Below, piece after piece: positions 22,879 through 33,836 of a DNA stretch of 64,000 nucleotides (position 1 is its first letter; each line of letters opens with the position of its first letter). Source of the DNA: Kuschelorhynchus macadamiae (lineage: Eukaryota > Arthropoda > Insecta > Coleoptera > Curculionidae); the NCBI GenBank assembly GCA_030620095.1, contig JAUTXW010004474.1:209001-273000 (forward strand), in the 5' to 3' direction. A program made the position numbers and the translations under genes. The notes beneath the pieces are model-generated. The model made no database searches, was not told the DNA's origin, and worked only from the letters and a program-made list of their open reading frames with translations.

Positions 22879-23585
22879 CCTGGGTTATAGATTGAAAAAG
22901 TTTGCGTCTTGCGTCGTCCGTTTAAGCTAAGTGTTTACACTGGTTCTTAGCCCGAGTTATAGATTGAAAACGTTTGCGCTTTGCGTCACCTGTCGAGCTA
23001 ACGTAACTGACTTTAATGTTTATATTTATCGCCTTTTTGTGTAATGCAATTTTGTCTTGCTTGTTTTTCACTTTATGTGCGTTTTTATAATTTGCTGAAC
23101 ATGGATAATCAAAACCATAGTAATGATGCCTAGTAAAGACTAGGCATTGTGGATATATTAATGTGTGCCGCAGCTGCAAAGTTGTTGAAGAGAAGGCGGC
23201 AAAGAAGATCGCGAATTCGTCCTGTTAAATGGGATAGAAATACTTATAATTCCTACTAGTATTTTCTTAAACTTAAAAACAATGACTCCAAGCAGTTTTT
23301 TTAAATGGGTGAAGATGTTATGTGTATATATTATTGTCAAATTTATTAGGAAGGACGAACGTTTTAAAAGGCCCTCTAAAATCCAGCAATTTCATTGGTT
23401 GCAGCTTAAGGCAAACGTCGATTTTTGCCAGCCGCTTCCGTCAAAGTTAAAGATCGCCATCTTTTCGACGGATAGCGGAAACTTAAACCTTATATAACCA
23501 TATCCATTGCTTTGCGTTAAGTTAACTTCAAAAACAGCGCAAACGGCGACACAAGACGCAAACGTTTTCAATCTATAACCCAAAC
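22879..23585 (+). mobile_element. Harbinger-like element relic with doubled left end
   Basis: GGGTTATAGATTGAAAACG-type ends occur at 22881 and again at 22955 in direct orientation, and once inverted at 23545-23580, giving terminal repeats of about 35 bp. Inside, an ATG at 23101 opens MDNQNHSNDA. Then come AAAAKLLKRRRQRR and SRIRPVKWDR (23160-23240) and LKNNDS.QFFKWV (23270-23310), which resemble the N-terminus of PIF/Harbinger nucleases. Most of the nuclease is missing. A perfect 3-bp target duplication is not visible. Assignment is moderate. Confidence 0.55.
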
Positions 23586-23589
23586 TGAT

Positions 23590-24415
23590 ATTAAAATCAA
23601 TAAACGTCAATAATTAATCAAGGCATCATGTGTTGTTATAACTGTCAAATGCAAAACGGAATTCAGGAAAATAAAGAAAGACGAAGTACAATTTACAATG
23701 AAGCAATTCAGTCGTACGGATTTATCTGTCGCCAACTGTACATTTATAAATTATATTGTTGACATACATATATTAAAATAAATTAAAATAGTTAGACCAT
23801 TCACAAACACATTAAAATTGTCAACATATTCAAGTCTGTCGGGATTGTAAGACTGTCTTCACTTACCTCTTTCACCTATACAAATATACATATATGTACT
23901 CATGCGTACATAAACCTACATTTTCCTGTCAAGACATGTTTACCAACTAAATACTTTACCTGACGTCTCGACTAAGCGAGCGAGATACAACCTGCCACGT
24001 TCAATGAAATGTTTTAGTTGTTCTAGATGTTCGAGGGTACTTTACATTCAAGTTGCAAGTTTATTTATTTGGAATTTATTTAAATATACATACAATTATT
24101 TAGACTAGACAGAATTATCAATTAAAAATATCGTATTATATTATCTTAATCAGTCTTAACATTATCATGAAATGACCTCTTTTCTTAGGAATATTTAAGT
24201 GTAAGAACGGTAAATTTAAAAGCATTTCTATCTACCGGTCTATCTAATTTAAACAATTCTTCTTCGATATGTTACGCTTGCATCTAATATTTCTGCAACC
24301 TGTATATGTACTGTTTATACTTCTTTAAAAACATAATCCTGTGTATGGACGTCGGTGTTTTTCGCTTAATTAGCAACATTAGTCAAAGTCTTTCCCAGAA
24401 TATCATATAACCCAT
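23590..24415. other. AT-rich intergenic DNA
   Basis: No gene or RNA recognised. Confidence 0.4.
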
Positions 24416-24419
24416 CAGG

Positions 24420-25010
24420 TGTAAGCCTAAGATCCACCCCGGGTGGACCCCGTAATACAATGCTTTTGACATTATTTCTCTTTCGTTCAAATTTATCGAT
24501 CATGTTGTTAGCACTAGACTATTGGCTAACATTATATATAATTTTAGCTAAAAGAATTCCATATGTTATAGCAACAATAATTACAAATAAGCTAAAAAAA
24601 TGAATGTATCCGGAGTAACCAATTCTATAGGAATACTCGAATTCTCTTCAAGACATGCCTCCGTGTAACTGAATATCTCCATCCAACCAACATCCTTTCT
24701 TTCATTCTTTATTTTCTAAAAAAGTACTGTTTTGGAAAGAAAGACCTACTTATACTTCTAGAATTTATAGGCTGAAAGTTGTACTTTAAAAACTGAAACC
24801 GCATTACTATGGATGCGATCGTAATATAGGACCATCCAATGACCATTGGTGGAGTAATTACCAGTAAACTCGCATATCCTCCGATAACTGTAATCCATCA
24901 AGTGATTGTACCATTTCCCGTCTATTTCTGCACCATATTTTTACAAGGATGACTTTTACATCAGTCTAATAAATAGAAGGTCGCAGACATTCACAAGTAT
25001 AAAGTTTGTT
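24420..25010 (-). pseudogene. Env-like type I membrane protein fragment
   Basis: On the minus strand, from about 25010 down: WYNHLMDYSYRRICEFTG then TNGHWMVLYYDR and HSNAVSVFKVQLSAYK. After a frame break, (F)SYTEACLEENSSIPIELVTP is followed by a hydrophobic span of about 20 residues (SLFVIIVAITYGILLA) near 24550-24620. A stop follows, then a basic tail containing FERKRNNVKS. The layout of ectodomain, single membrane anchor and short basic tail is that of a viral or retroelement envelope glycoprotein. I cannot say which family. A 170-bp relative lies inverted at 19040. It is a broken fossil. Confidence 0.4.
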
Positions 25011-25139
25011 ATTGAAACACGTCAATTTTTAGGTGCTATATGTGTTCTCTAATAAGATACTGTGAATCTTGAATGTGTATGAAGGATATTCGTAAAAACT
25101 ATCCTAGGTATAAAATTATAAGACTCAAAAGTAGGTCCC

Positions 25140-25330
25140 GTCCTCTTGTTCTTGAGTCCATTTGACCTTGTATGACTTTGAAGTAACCCTGAGATTGTTT
25201 TGAAGGTCCAGTTGTTTGATCTTAAGTTTAACTTTGAAACGTTCTCGAGAACCTTGAGATTCCCTTGATATTTCACTTTGAAAAGCTCTGGAGGATTTTT
25301 TGAATATCAAGTTGTTTGACTTTGAGATGT
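25140..25330. repeat. Degenerate ~100-bp direct repeat
   Basis: Two related phrases, one ending CAGTTGTTTGATCTTAAG (25207) and one ending CAAGTTGTTTGACTTTGAG (25307), are spaced 100 bases apart, both preceded by TTTTGAAGG/TTTTGAATA. The open frames across them are probably repeat artefacts. Confidence 0.45.
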
Positions 25331-25334
25331 GGTT

Positions 25335-26225
25335 AACCGCTGCTAATATACCGCTTAATCATGAGATCATATCACAACTATAAAGATTGTATCATTTTCG
25401 AGAATTTATGGTATGCAACAAATGAATCTTGCGGAGCACGATTAGGTAATAGAGTTAAAAATTGAAGCTGCAGAGTGGATCGTATGCCGGCACAACCCTA
25501 AATATCGAATATGGAACCTTCTGTTTCATGCAATATATAAGTGCCAACGAACAAAAAGACCGCTCATCACAGAATATTATAGCATCGAACTAATTCATGT
25601 TTACCATTATTCACTGCTGTGTTATCCAAAATGCTTTTAGAAGCAGAATTGCTGATTGATTATTCGCTGTTTTAAATGAAATTAATAAAGTCTTAAGTAT
25701 TTTGTTTGGTGAGTCAGATGTTGAGAGTTCATGTTTCAATAAAGGTCAATATGGCTGTAGTTGGCCAATATGTTCTACCATCACAAGGCACATTCAGCGA
25801 CAAATCGTTCAATACGTGGAATGAAATAGTTGACTCTGGAAGTGATTTGGATGCGGTGAAAGAATCAGCCTTCAGAATTTCAAGAAAAATATTCATGTAT
25901 GATAAAGTTACGTGAAGTTGAATCGCTATTAATATTGTTCAATATGTATTATTTTTGAAATATTTTTTTTTGTTTTACAGGTTGATTTCTACAGAAAATC
26001 CTATAACTAGAAGTAAACATTAATAAATTTAGCCCCTGTCGATGTTTCTTTCTACACAAAATTACCCAAATGTATTGAAAACAAAAAAACTGTCATCAAT
26101 GTGAAAAATCATCATTAATGTTGTTTTGCCTGCGCGATAACTTTGTGTCCCACAATCAGAATTGTTTCAGAACTTGGATCATACCCGTATTTTTCAACAG
26201 TGTTTACTATTACTGGTATAGATAT
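25335..26225. other. Intergenic DNA with an unassigned 69-codon frame
   Basis: A plus-strand frame at 25706-25915 (MVSQMLRVHV start) has no recognisable similarity and may be chance. A TTTTTTTTTTGTTTTACAG pyrimidine-AG stretch before 25981 resembles a splice acceptor, but no exon could be supported. Confidence 0.35.
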
Positions 26226-26229
26226 TACA

Positions 26230-28290
26230 ATACCCTGATTTTACAAAACCATTTATATTCGCCGCAGACGCGAGTAATTATGAATTAGGAGCAGTCTTAT
26301 CTCAAGGAACATTACCCAACGATAAACCAGTTGCTTACGCATCGCGTACTTTAAATAAAACCGAAACCAGATATTCAACAACAGAAACAGAACTTTCAAA
26401 CGTAGTTTGGGCATTCAAATATTTTTATTCGGACGACAATTTTATATATATATGTTGATCATAGACCTTAAGTATGGCTAGTCAATCAAAAAGACGTAAA
26501 CTCGAAATTAACTCGATGGAGATTACGCTTAGAAGAATTTGATTACAAAATAATGTAGAAAAAAGTTTCTCAAAATTCCAATGCAGACGCCTTATCAAGA
26601 ATTCAATCAAACTTATACAAAAATGACTCTGTAATAAGCCACCCAGGAGACGCTGACAACGACATAGTTGAATACTTGCTTAATCTTTCCGAAAATGTCA
26701 TCGGGACACCAAACCTTGACTCACCAATAAATGCTAACTACAATAAAGATAACCCTGACTCAGATCAAGTAGGAAACTCAGATATCAATTTACCCTCGAC
26801 TTCTGCAGGTCAAGAGAACAATGAACAAAGAATAAATATCTTATCTGACATTTTAATACAGCCAGATAAGTAACTCGGGAAATACTGTGCGTAATAATCA
26901 AAATGGAACAGAAAACTCCGGATTAAATATCCTAGATGAAATAATTAACAATAAGTGTTTGCAATATTTAATAAAGAAATCGCCTCATCCTAAAATAAAA
27001 GTAAATGGAAACATTCGAAAAGAATTAAATTAACAACGTGGAAATACCGGAAAAGCCTGATATTATTAAAGAATTTATTCGCGATTACATGAACAACGAA
27101 AAAACGTATTACGTATATTTTTATAATGAAGAACTTATCCCTATATTTACAAACGTATACATACAAAACTTCCGGAAACCAAAAATAATAAGATGCACAA
27201 AACTAGTTAACAATATTAACGATGACATCAAGGTAAAACTAATCGCAGAGGAATCACAGAAATTTATGACAGGCTAAAACAAAATTATTTCTGGCCCAGA
27301 ATGAAGCAAGGAATTACCCAATTTATAAATGACTGATGTTATACAAATTTAAAATATAGTAGACAAAAATCATACGTGCCCTTAGTAAAAACGAGACACC
27401 TTCCAAACCCTTTCAAATAATTCATATAGACACTTTAATTTTTGACAGTCAAAATAGTCTTACGATATTTGACAAATTTTCGAAATACGGTCAATGGTAT
27501 ATATATATAAAAAATGCTAAGTCAGTATGCCAACGACTTATAAACTATTTTTCATTTTTTGAATGTCCAAAAACAATTGTTAGTGACAATGGTTCGGAAT
27601 TTAATAATGAAGTAGTAAAAGAATTATTAAAAGCTCAAAAAATAAATATTCACTTTACAACCCCAGGACATCATGAAAGTAACTCGCCTATCCAACGGTT
27701 TCATTCTACCCTAATGGAACACTTAAGACTCCTAAGAAGTCAAGACAAAACTAAGCCAATCTCTGAATTATTACCTTACGCAATTATAGCGTATAATAGT
27801 TCAAAACATAGTACAACTAAATGTTAACCTCATGAATTGGTTCTAGGACGTACAAATTCCCGTGACCCTTTTGATTTAATATCAACTACGTTTTATTCAG
27901 ATTACAGAGAACACTGAAACTCAAAAAGAAACTATGCTTGTACAAACTAACTCTAAAGGTAATAAACACTAGGAATTAAGGCTTAACCAAAAAGTATATA
28001 AAAGACCATCCCCAAGAAATAAAAAGCGAGCTAAATTTAATCGACCTCTCATAATAAAAGAAATCCTTGAACATAATCGGGTAAAAATTGAAAATATTAA
28101 AAATCCTAAAAAGACTGAAATTATACATATAAAAGAATTAAAACACCCAGATTACAGATGGTCCTACACCCAAGGAGACAAACCAAAATACCAGGAATTA
28201 AACCAAAACCCTGGCATCTTACCCTACAAACTAGGACATGCCCAAAAAACAATCACTGGACATTTATTCAAATATTTGATCTAAAAGGTA
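26230..28290 (+). pseudogene. pol: Pol fragment: RNase H, integrase (gypsy type)
   Basis: RNase H: PDFTKPFIFAADASNYELGA then SQGTLPNDKPVAYASRTLN and STTETELSNVVWA (26235-26415), followed by a TDHRPL-type block broken by frameshifts and ending NADALSRI-like at 26582. Integrase: a VEIPEKPDI start (27040), the zinc-binding region degraded, then the core with an IDTL-type Asp (about 27427), SDNGSEFNNEVV (27580-27615) and a SPIQRFHSTL segment in place of the catalytic Glu block, where Q sits beside the expected E (about 27690). The C-terminal part has a basic stretch PRNKKRAKFNRPLIIKEI and ends LKHPDYRW (28160). Numerous stops mean no function. Confidence 0.85.
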
Positions 28291-29826
28291 TAATCGAAGA
28301 GTATAGATCTTTAAGTTTAAAATATAACAAGTTAAAATTACAAATGAAAAATAAAACTGACTATAATACGGAATATTACAATTCTTATATAATTATTGAA
28401 AATCAAATACAAAAAATATTACGTCAGATAAACGAAATATTACCAACAAAACAAACTAGACATAAACGTGGTTTAATTGATGGACTAGGAAGCATAATTA
28501 AAAGCATAACAGGAAATCTGGAGGAAAATGATGCAATGTTAATAAATAATGAAATAAATATCTTAAAACATAATTAAAATAATATTAAATTGTCAATGAA
28601 TAAACAAATTTCCTTACTTAGCAATTCTATAAAGAGTTTCCAAGAAATCTCTGAAGATATATCCCACAATCAAAATATTTTAGAATTGAGAGAAAATCAA
28701 ACTATACACGTACTAAACAAAATTGAATTACAAGAAATAACAGATTTTGACTATTACCGAACTCAAATAATCCTAACACAAATATATATTTTATATCAAA
28801 ACATTTATGATATATTAGGAAATGTAGAAGTCGCTATATCTTTTGCCAAACTGAATAAGTTCCAGAATACTATAATTTAACCTCAAGAATTGTTATCAGA
28901 AATTAATCTAATTAAAAAAACACTTAAATTCAGAAAAATTGCCATTTGAACGAAATTTGGAAAACATTATAAAATATGAAGAAACTTTAGACATAAAGGG
29001 CTATGTAATAAATAACGAAGTTACTTTTATTATAGAAATCCATTTAGTCGAAAAACAAGACTATATTTTATATCATCTATTTCCTATACCAACATCTAAT
29101 GAACCATAAAATAATAATACCTAATTTTAAATATCTTATAGTAAGTGAAAAAAATTTTGGATATTCAAACGATCCATGTAAAAAGATCACAGGAAATGAA
29201 TTTTTGTGCAAACATATACACTCTGAAAATAGATTTAAAACATTACTTTGAGAAATGCAGCCGTTAAAATATTATCATAATATTACGAATTGTAAGCAAA
29301 TTCCAGTAAAGATAGATAGTTTAGAAATTCAAAACATTGACGAAGGAAAATGGGTTTTAGCAACCAATAAAGATATTACGGCAACAGAAAGCTGTAAAAA
29401 TAGGCAAAATACTATTTTGTTAAATGGAACTTCTTTAGTTGAATTAAGTTCTACATGTAGTCTTAAAATAAGTAATGTAATACTTAACACTTATAAAAAT
29501 TCAAGAAATGAATATTTAAATGTACCAATACCTAATATTAAATTAAATTCCACAAATAAAGGTGTCTATAATTATATAAGACTTTTGAGAGCCAATTCGA
29601 TAAACTTGGAAAAATTGGATGATTAACAAAATGAAATAAATAAACAAAACATTGAAAACTCCAAACTTTTAAGTAACACTGTATATTATCATAAGACAAG
29701 TTTGTAGACTATTCTACTATATATAGTTTTAATAATTATAATATATATTTTGTGCAAGTATTTATGGCCTAAAGTAAATATTAAACAACCTAAAAGTAGA
29801 GACCAAACAAATGACATAGTTATTTA
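28158..29826 (+). pseudogene. env: Env (errantivirus, baculovirus-F-like), broken
   Basis: Envelope glycoprotein relic, normally a membrane fusion protein made from a spliced RNA. A furin-type RHKR site is followed by a fusion-peptide-like GLIDGLGSIIKSITGNL (about 28460-28515). Heptad-rich helical sequence follows (28590-28880). A stop after NILKHN (about 28575), one near 28878 and several in 28890-29250 break it. The distal ectodomain frame runs 29255-29626 (five Cys-type positions). A hydrophobic membrane span (LLYIVLIIIIYILCKYL) and short tail end near 29826. The N-terminal part overlaps the end of pol in another frame, and no signal peptide could be placed. Confidence 0.85.
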
Positions 29827-29891
29827 AAAATTAATTATTTGAATGTTCTTAAATAATATTAGGTCATAAAAACTTCCAGTTTATATGCCCG

Positions 29892-30091
29892 TCAAGGGGT
29901 GGAGGAGTTACATACCCCATTATGCTAAGCATTGCATTTCTATTTAGAGATATCGATATATTATAAATAGAGGCAAAGGACGGTGTTGAATCACTTGTTA
30001 GTCCGCTCTCGTTTTTTAAACTTGTAAATTTTCGATTTCAAAATAAATTGGATTTATTAAAAAGTGTTTTTCCTCAGCAAACAACGTAATT
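29892..30091 (+). repeat. Polypurine tract and 3' LTR of the errantivirus-type element
   Basis: The purine run AAGGGGTGGAGG (29894-29905) primes plus-strand DNA. The LTR starts AGTTACATA at 29906 and ends GTAATT at 30091, matching the AGTTA...AATT ends of gypsy-group LTRs, about 186 bp. It contains a TATAAATAGAGGC box (about 29970) and an AATAAA signal (about 30043). No second LTR lies in the window. Confidence 0.75.
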
Positions 30092-30104
30092 CGCGCAATA
30101 TCCT

Positions 30105-30415
30105 ATATATTATATTAATAATGCAATATATAGGAAAGTAAAAATATGATAGGTTAATGGCCTTAATGAAAAATGAGCAATTCTAATCGTCTAAAATTTA
30201 TACTAAAAAACATTTGCAGCTCTCAATTCATAATGCCTTAAATAAATAAAATCTTACCAACACCTACTATTAAAATATTAAGTTTGTAATACGCCTTGCA
30301 GTATGAATAAAATATATGTATATGTAAAACATCTTAAACCTTAATGGTCACTGATAATGATTAACAGTCAGCATAAGCACAATAGACCGCAACAGCTTCA
30401 AAAATTACAAAAAGC
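30105..30415 (-). repeat. Dispersed repeat family X, inverted partial copy
   Basis: Reverse complement of 4590-4920. Shared blocks include TAATGGTCACT/AGTGACCATTA, ATATGATG..TTAA and TATTATATTAATAATGCAATAT. It lies directly after the LTR. Confidence 0.6.
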
Positions 30416-30509
30416 GTCGACTTTATATATCCAGTAGATAATGTAAAAAAATTAAAATAATCTCACCTAACTGTAAAATTAAAAATCGGTTTTTTGCAAC
30501 CCTTAAGCG

Positions 30510-32440
30510 CATATTCACTTTATAACATGTCTTGAATAGAGAAATTAAAGTTGTTATGTGAACCCCTTATACTATCTCTATTTAATTTTTGCGATCGTTT
30601 ATGGACCATGTTTGGGCAGCCGAGACATTCAGCGTGTTCCAAAATTGCGGGAAAAGCGGTGCTCTTTAATAAGTCAATGCTTTCCTCGTGGGTGAGAGCT
30701 CGTCGGACTGATCTACAGGTGCCGAACACTGCAGCTTTTTGGGCTGTAACAATCACTTGTGCCGTTTTATCGATCCCCAATTTCTCGAGCTCGGACTTGT
30801 TTATTGTGTTGTATCTCGACAATTTCATTTGCTAAGATAACGAAAAGATGCGATGGTAAATGGCTTTTAGAGTTCATGTGCGATATCCAGGTACTTTGTT
30901 ATTTTGTTGCTTCTGACCTCTCTTATGTTTTTCTCTCCTGGTATTGTTATGTCTATTATTCTTGCATACTTTTCTTTTTTATTAAAGAGTAGGATATCCT
31001 GCCTATTATGCCTGTTATGACTGGTTTGTCCCAATATATTTTAATTTCCTCGTTCTTGGTGCAGTCTTCAGGTAGGTATTTGTAATATGGTGTTGTTTCG
31101 TTTACTATTTTATTTTTTTTACAGATTGATTGGTGCAGCAGTTTAGCAACATCATCATAACGATTTTTATGTTCTCGTGGAGTTAGATACGGACAGCCAG
31201 CTGTCAGGAGTTGTACGGTCTCTGATTACTCATTGTAAACTCTACATTATTCATTGGGCAAGTCTTGCTTCAAAAAATACTTTCTATATTTTTTGTTGTT
31301 ATAACCTGGTCCTGAATAACTTCTGTAAATCCCTCTGTTTCCAGCCCATTTAGGATCTCATAAAATCTCCCATGCAGTTCTTTTCCCTTCCTCTAGTTTT
31401 CTAACTCTTCATTATAATCATTTGTATTTTCTGTTTCAGATTCAGTAAATACAGATTAGTGTCAGTTGAGACAATGGCTTGGTGTAGAGGATGAACTGTA
31501 GTTTTCAGATAAGTATATATTTTTTCTATTTCTTTCGAGTAGGCATGCTGATAATTTCGAATTCCTCTTCCTCCATTTTTGCGCTAGATGTACAGTCTGT
31601 TCGTTGAAGCGTTGGGGTGGTGTAATCTATGTTTCGATAGAACCGTTGTGATCACTCGATCGAGCCTCTCCATGTCCGTTGTGGTCCAGCGTCAAAACTG
31701 TACGTTATCACTAGTAAAACTCACGTATTGCTGCCACTTTAGACCTCGAGTGTTATTCTGTGCTGAATACAGTTTTTAACCTCTTCCTTAGAGTTGCTTC
31801 TAGTTGTTGTTTTGTGTCAATATGTTCGATGCCCAAGACTTGGTGAAGGCCGAGATATTTATACTTTCCATCAATACAGATCCATCAATACCAGGTCTTG
31901 GATTTCCTACAGTTTTAAAGCCGTAATAGTTATAAACGGACATTTTTCTATTGCGGAACTCATGCGCATCGATTTGGTGAATAAGGATACTAATTCTAGT
32001 TGCCCGTTCAGTTGTTCAGAGTTGATAGCGTAGAGTTTGAGGTCATCCATATATAGCAGGTGGGCTATTTTTATAGTAGGACATCTGCTCACGATGTATC
32101 CATTATCATTGGGCAGCATTCTACTTAATGGGTTTAATGCCAAGCCAAACCACAAGTGGCTGAGGTTGTTACCCATGAAGATTCACCTTTTATCTTTAGT
32201 CCCTCTGTGGTATAGTGAACATTCCCCACGGCAACGCTTAGGTAAGTTTCCCATCGCGCCATCAGATTTTTGTGGCAAGATATCAGTTGACTATTTACTT
32301 TGTAAATCTCTAGTACTCTGAGTATCCATGACTATGTGGCCGAGTCAAAAGCCCTTCGGTAGGCAATCTAAGCCACAGAAAAGTTTCTCCTCTTTTTCCT
32401 GGCATGATGGGTTATTACTGAGTTACTATTATTTTTTTTT
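30510..32440 (-). pseudogene. Dong/R4-like LINE, copy 1
   Basis: Non-LTR retrotransposon relic on the minus strand. From high to low coordinate: a palm fragment (AYRRAFDSATHSW, about 32345), the WFGLALNPLSRML block and YMDDLKLYAINSEQL (32060-32140). Then KYLGLHQVLGIEH, a HRLHHPNASTNRLYISRKN-like block (about 31600) and the C-terminal Cys/His and REL-endonuclease region in broken frames (30850-31300). It ends with QKAAVFGTCRSVRRALTH near 30620. Retains the catalytic YMDD, but frameshifts are frequent. The 5' end is cut at about 32440, beside a short ATT-rich remnant. Confidence 0.85.
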
Positions 32441-32441
32441 T

Positions 32442-33785
32442 CTTGGTTTGACCGGTTATCCTTTCTAGATAGACGGGTTAGTACGAAGTGTACCTAGGGT
32501 ATTAGTTTAGAAATGTGTGTACTATATTGCATGTTTTAAGTATGACTCCTTTTTGTATTTGCTCATGAATAAGTGGAGCTGGAGATATTCAAGATGTTGT
32601 GTGAATTTAATGTGTGTTATACTCATTGCGGACACTATAAGTGGGATTATACATACATGTTTCTGTTTCCATATTCTTTCTACTTCCATTGCAAGGGGCG
32701 TATATTTTTTTATTTTTTCGGTGTACTTTTTTGTTACGTTTTTATCCGTTGGTACAGCTATGTCTATTAAGTACGTTGTTTTCTTGTTTTTATCTAACAA
32801 TGTTATGTCTGGTCTGTTGCGTATGATAGTTTTATCTGTGTGTATCGCGAGATCATAGTACAGTTTATACTGTTCGTTTTCGAGTACAGTTTCCGGCGTG
32901 TAGTTGTAGTAAGGTGTACCATCCGTTGTGAGTCTATATTTCAAGGCTATAGCCTGATGCACAATTTTTGCAGCGATATTGTGCTTTTCAGTATAGACTG
33001 TTCCCGCTGACAACTTGCAGCCTCCGGTGTTCTTCATAATGTTTCTGATAGTTTTGTGTTCACTTGGTCTTGAATGGCGATAAGGAACGGAATAGACGTC
33101 CAGTCTATTAACCCTCTTTCTCCTTTTCTTCTATCTAATGTTAATCTTTCTTTATTTGAGTTGGGATGATGTTCCCTATGTTTTGTTAGTTCTGTACATG
33201 TGATTGTGTTTATTTTTCTATATCAGTTTTGGACCAATTTATGATTCCAAAGGAGTATGTAAGTAGCGTTATGGCCCACGTATTTATCGCTTTGCATAAT
33301 TTTTTTGAATTTAGCTTGGTTTTTAAGATGTGGGTTAAACGATCTTTATATTCTTGTGTGAGATGTTTTTTTATTACGGTATGTTCTATCCTTGTGTTTG
33401 GTTGGAATCCTAGATACTTGTAGGTTTCATCACTTTGCATGTTTCCTAGTTGTTTAATGTCTCTCTTGTTGGTTCGTCTTTCCATTTTATTTTTTCAATT
33501 GTTAACCGTTTACATTTGTTGACGCCTAATTCCATGTTGATGTCTGTTGTTATGTCTTCTATTATCTTTAGTAGTTCTTTAATCTGTGTCTTTGTAGTAC
33601 CATACAGTTTTATGTCATCCATGTACATCAAATGGTTGATTGTATGTTTTGTTGCTTTTCTTTTTTAATATGGAACCCATATGTTGTATTATTTACTTCA
33701 TTCGACAGGAGGTTCAAGCAGAGGCAAAACCAGAGGGCACTCAGTGAATTCTTGTGGAATATACCACGTTTAATGTTAATTTGTT
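32442..33785 (-). pseudogene. Dong/R4-like LINE, copy 2
   Basis: Minus-strand relic: NIKRGIFHKNSLSALWFCL (about 33720-33775), YMDDIKLYGTTKTQIKELL (33560-33625), ETYKYLGFQPNTRIEH (33380-33430) and TYSFGIINWSKTDIE (about 33213-33260). After a deletion come the end of the Cys/His cluster and the REL-type endonuclease signature NRPDI...D with 14 residues between the Asp residues, then TTYLIDIAVPTD (32700-32830). The C-terminal 171 codons (32522-33037) are open. The 5' edge lies at an ATT microsatellite (33783-33836). Confidence 0.87.
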
Positions 33786-33836
33786 ATTATTATTACTATT
33801 ACTATTATTATTACTATTAATATTTTTATTATTATT
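33783..33836. repeat. (ATT/TAA)n microsatellite between LINE copies 2 and 3
   Basis: About 50 bases of ATT/ACT repeats. On the minus strand it lies between the 3' end of copy 3 and the 5' edge of copy 2. Confidence 0.9.

Larger units (their letters stand above)
26230..30091 (+). mobile_element. 5'-truncated errantivirus/gypsy-type retroelement
   Basis: The order RNase H, integrase, env, polypurine tract, LTR is that of insect errantiviruses (Ty3/gypsy elements with an env gene). Gag, protease, reverse transcriptase and the 5' LTR are absent. The whole copy is riddled with stops and frameshifts, so it is an old inactive insertion. Confidence 0.88.

Noticed and set aside
25049..25310. Minus-strand 61-75 codon frames
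   Set aside because: They overlap a degenerate direct repeat rich in TTTGA and have no recognisable domain.
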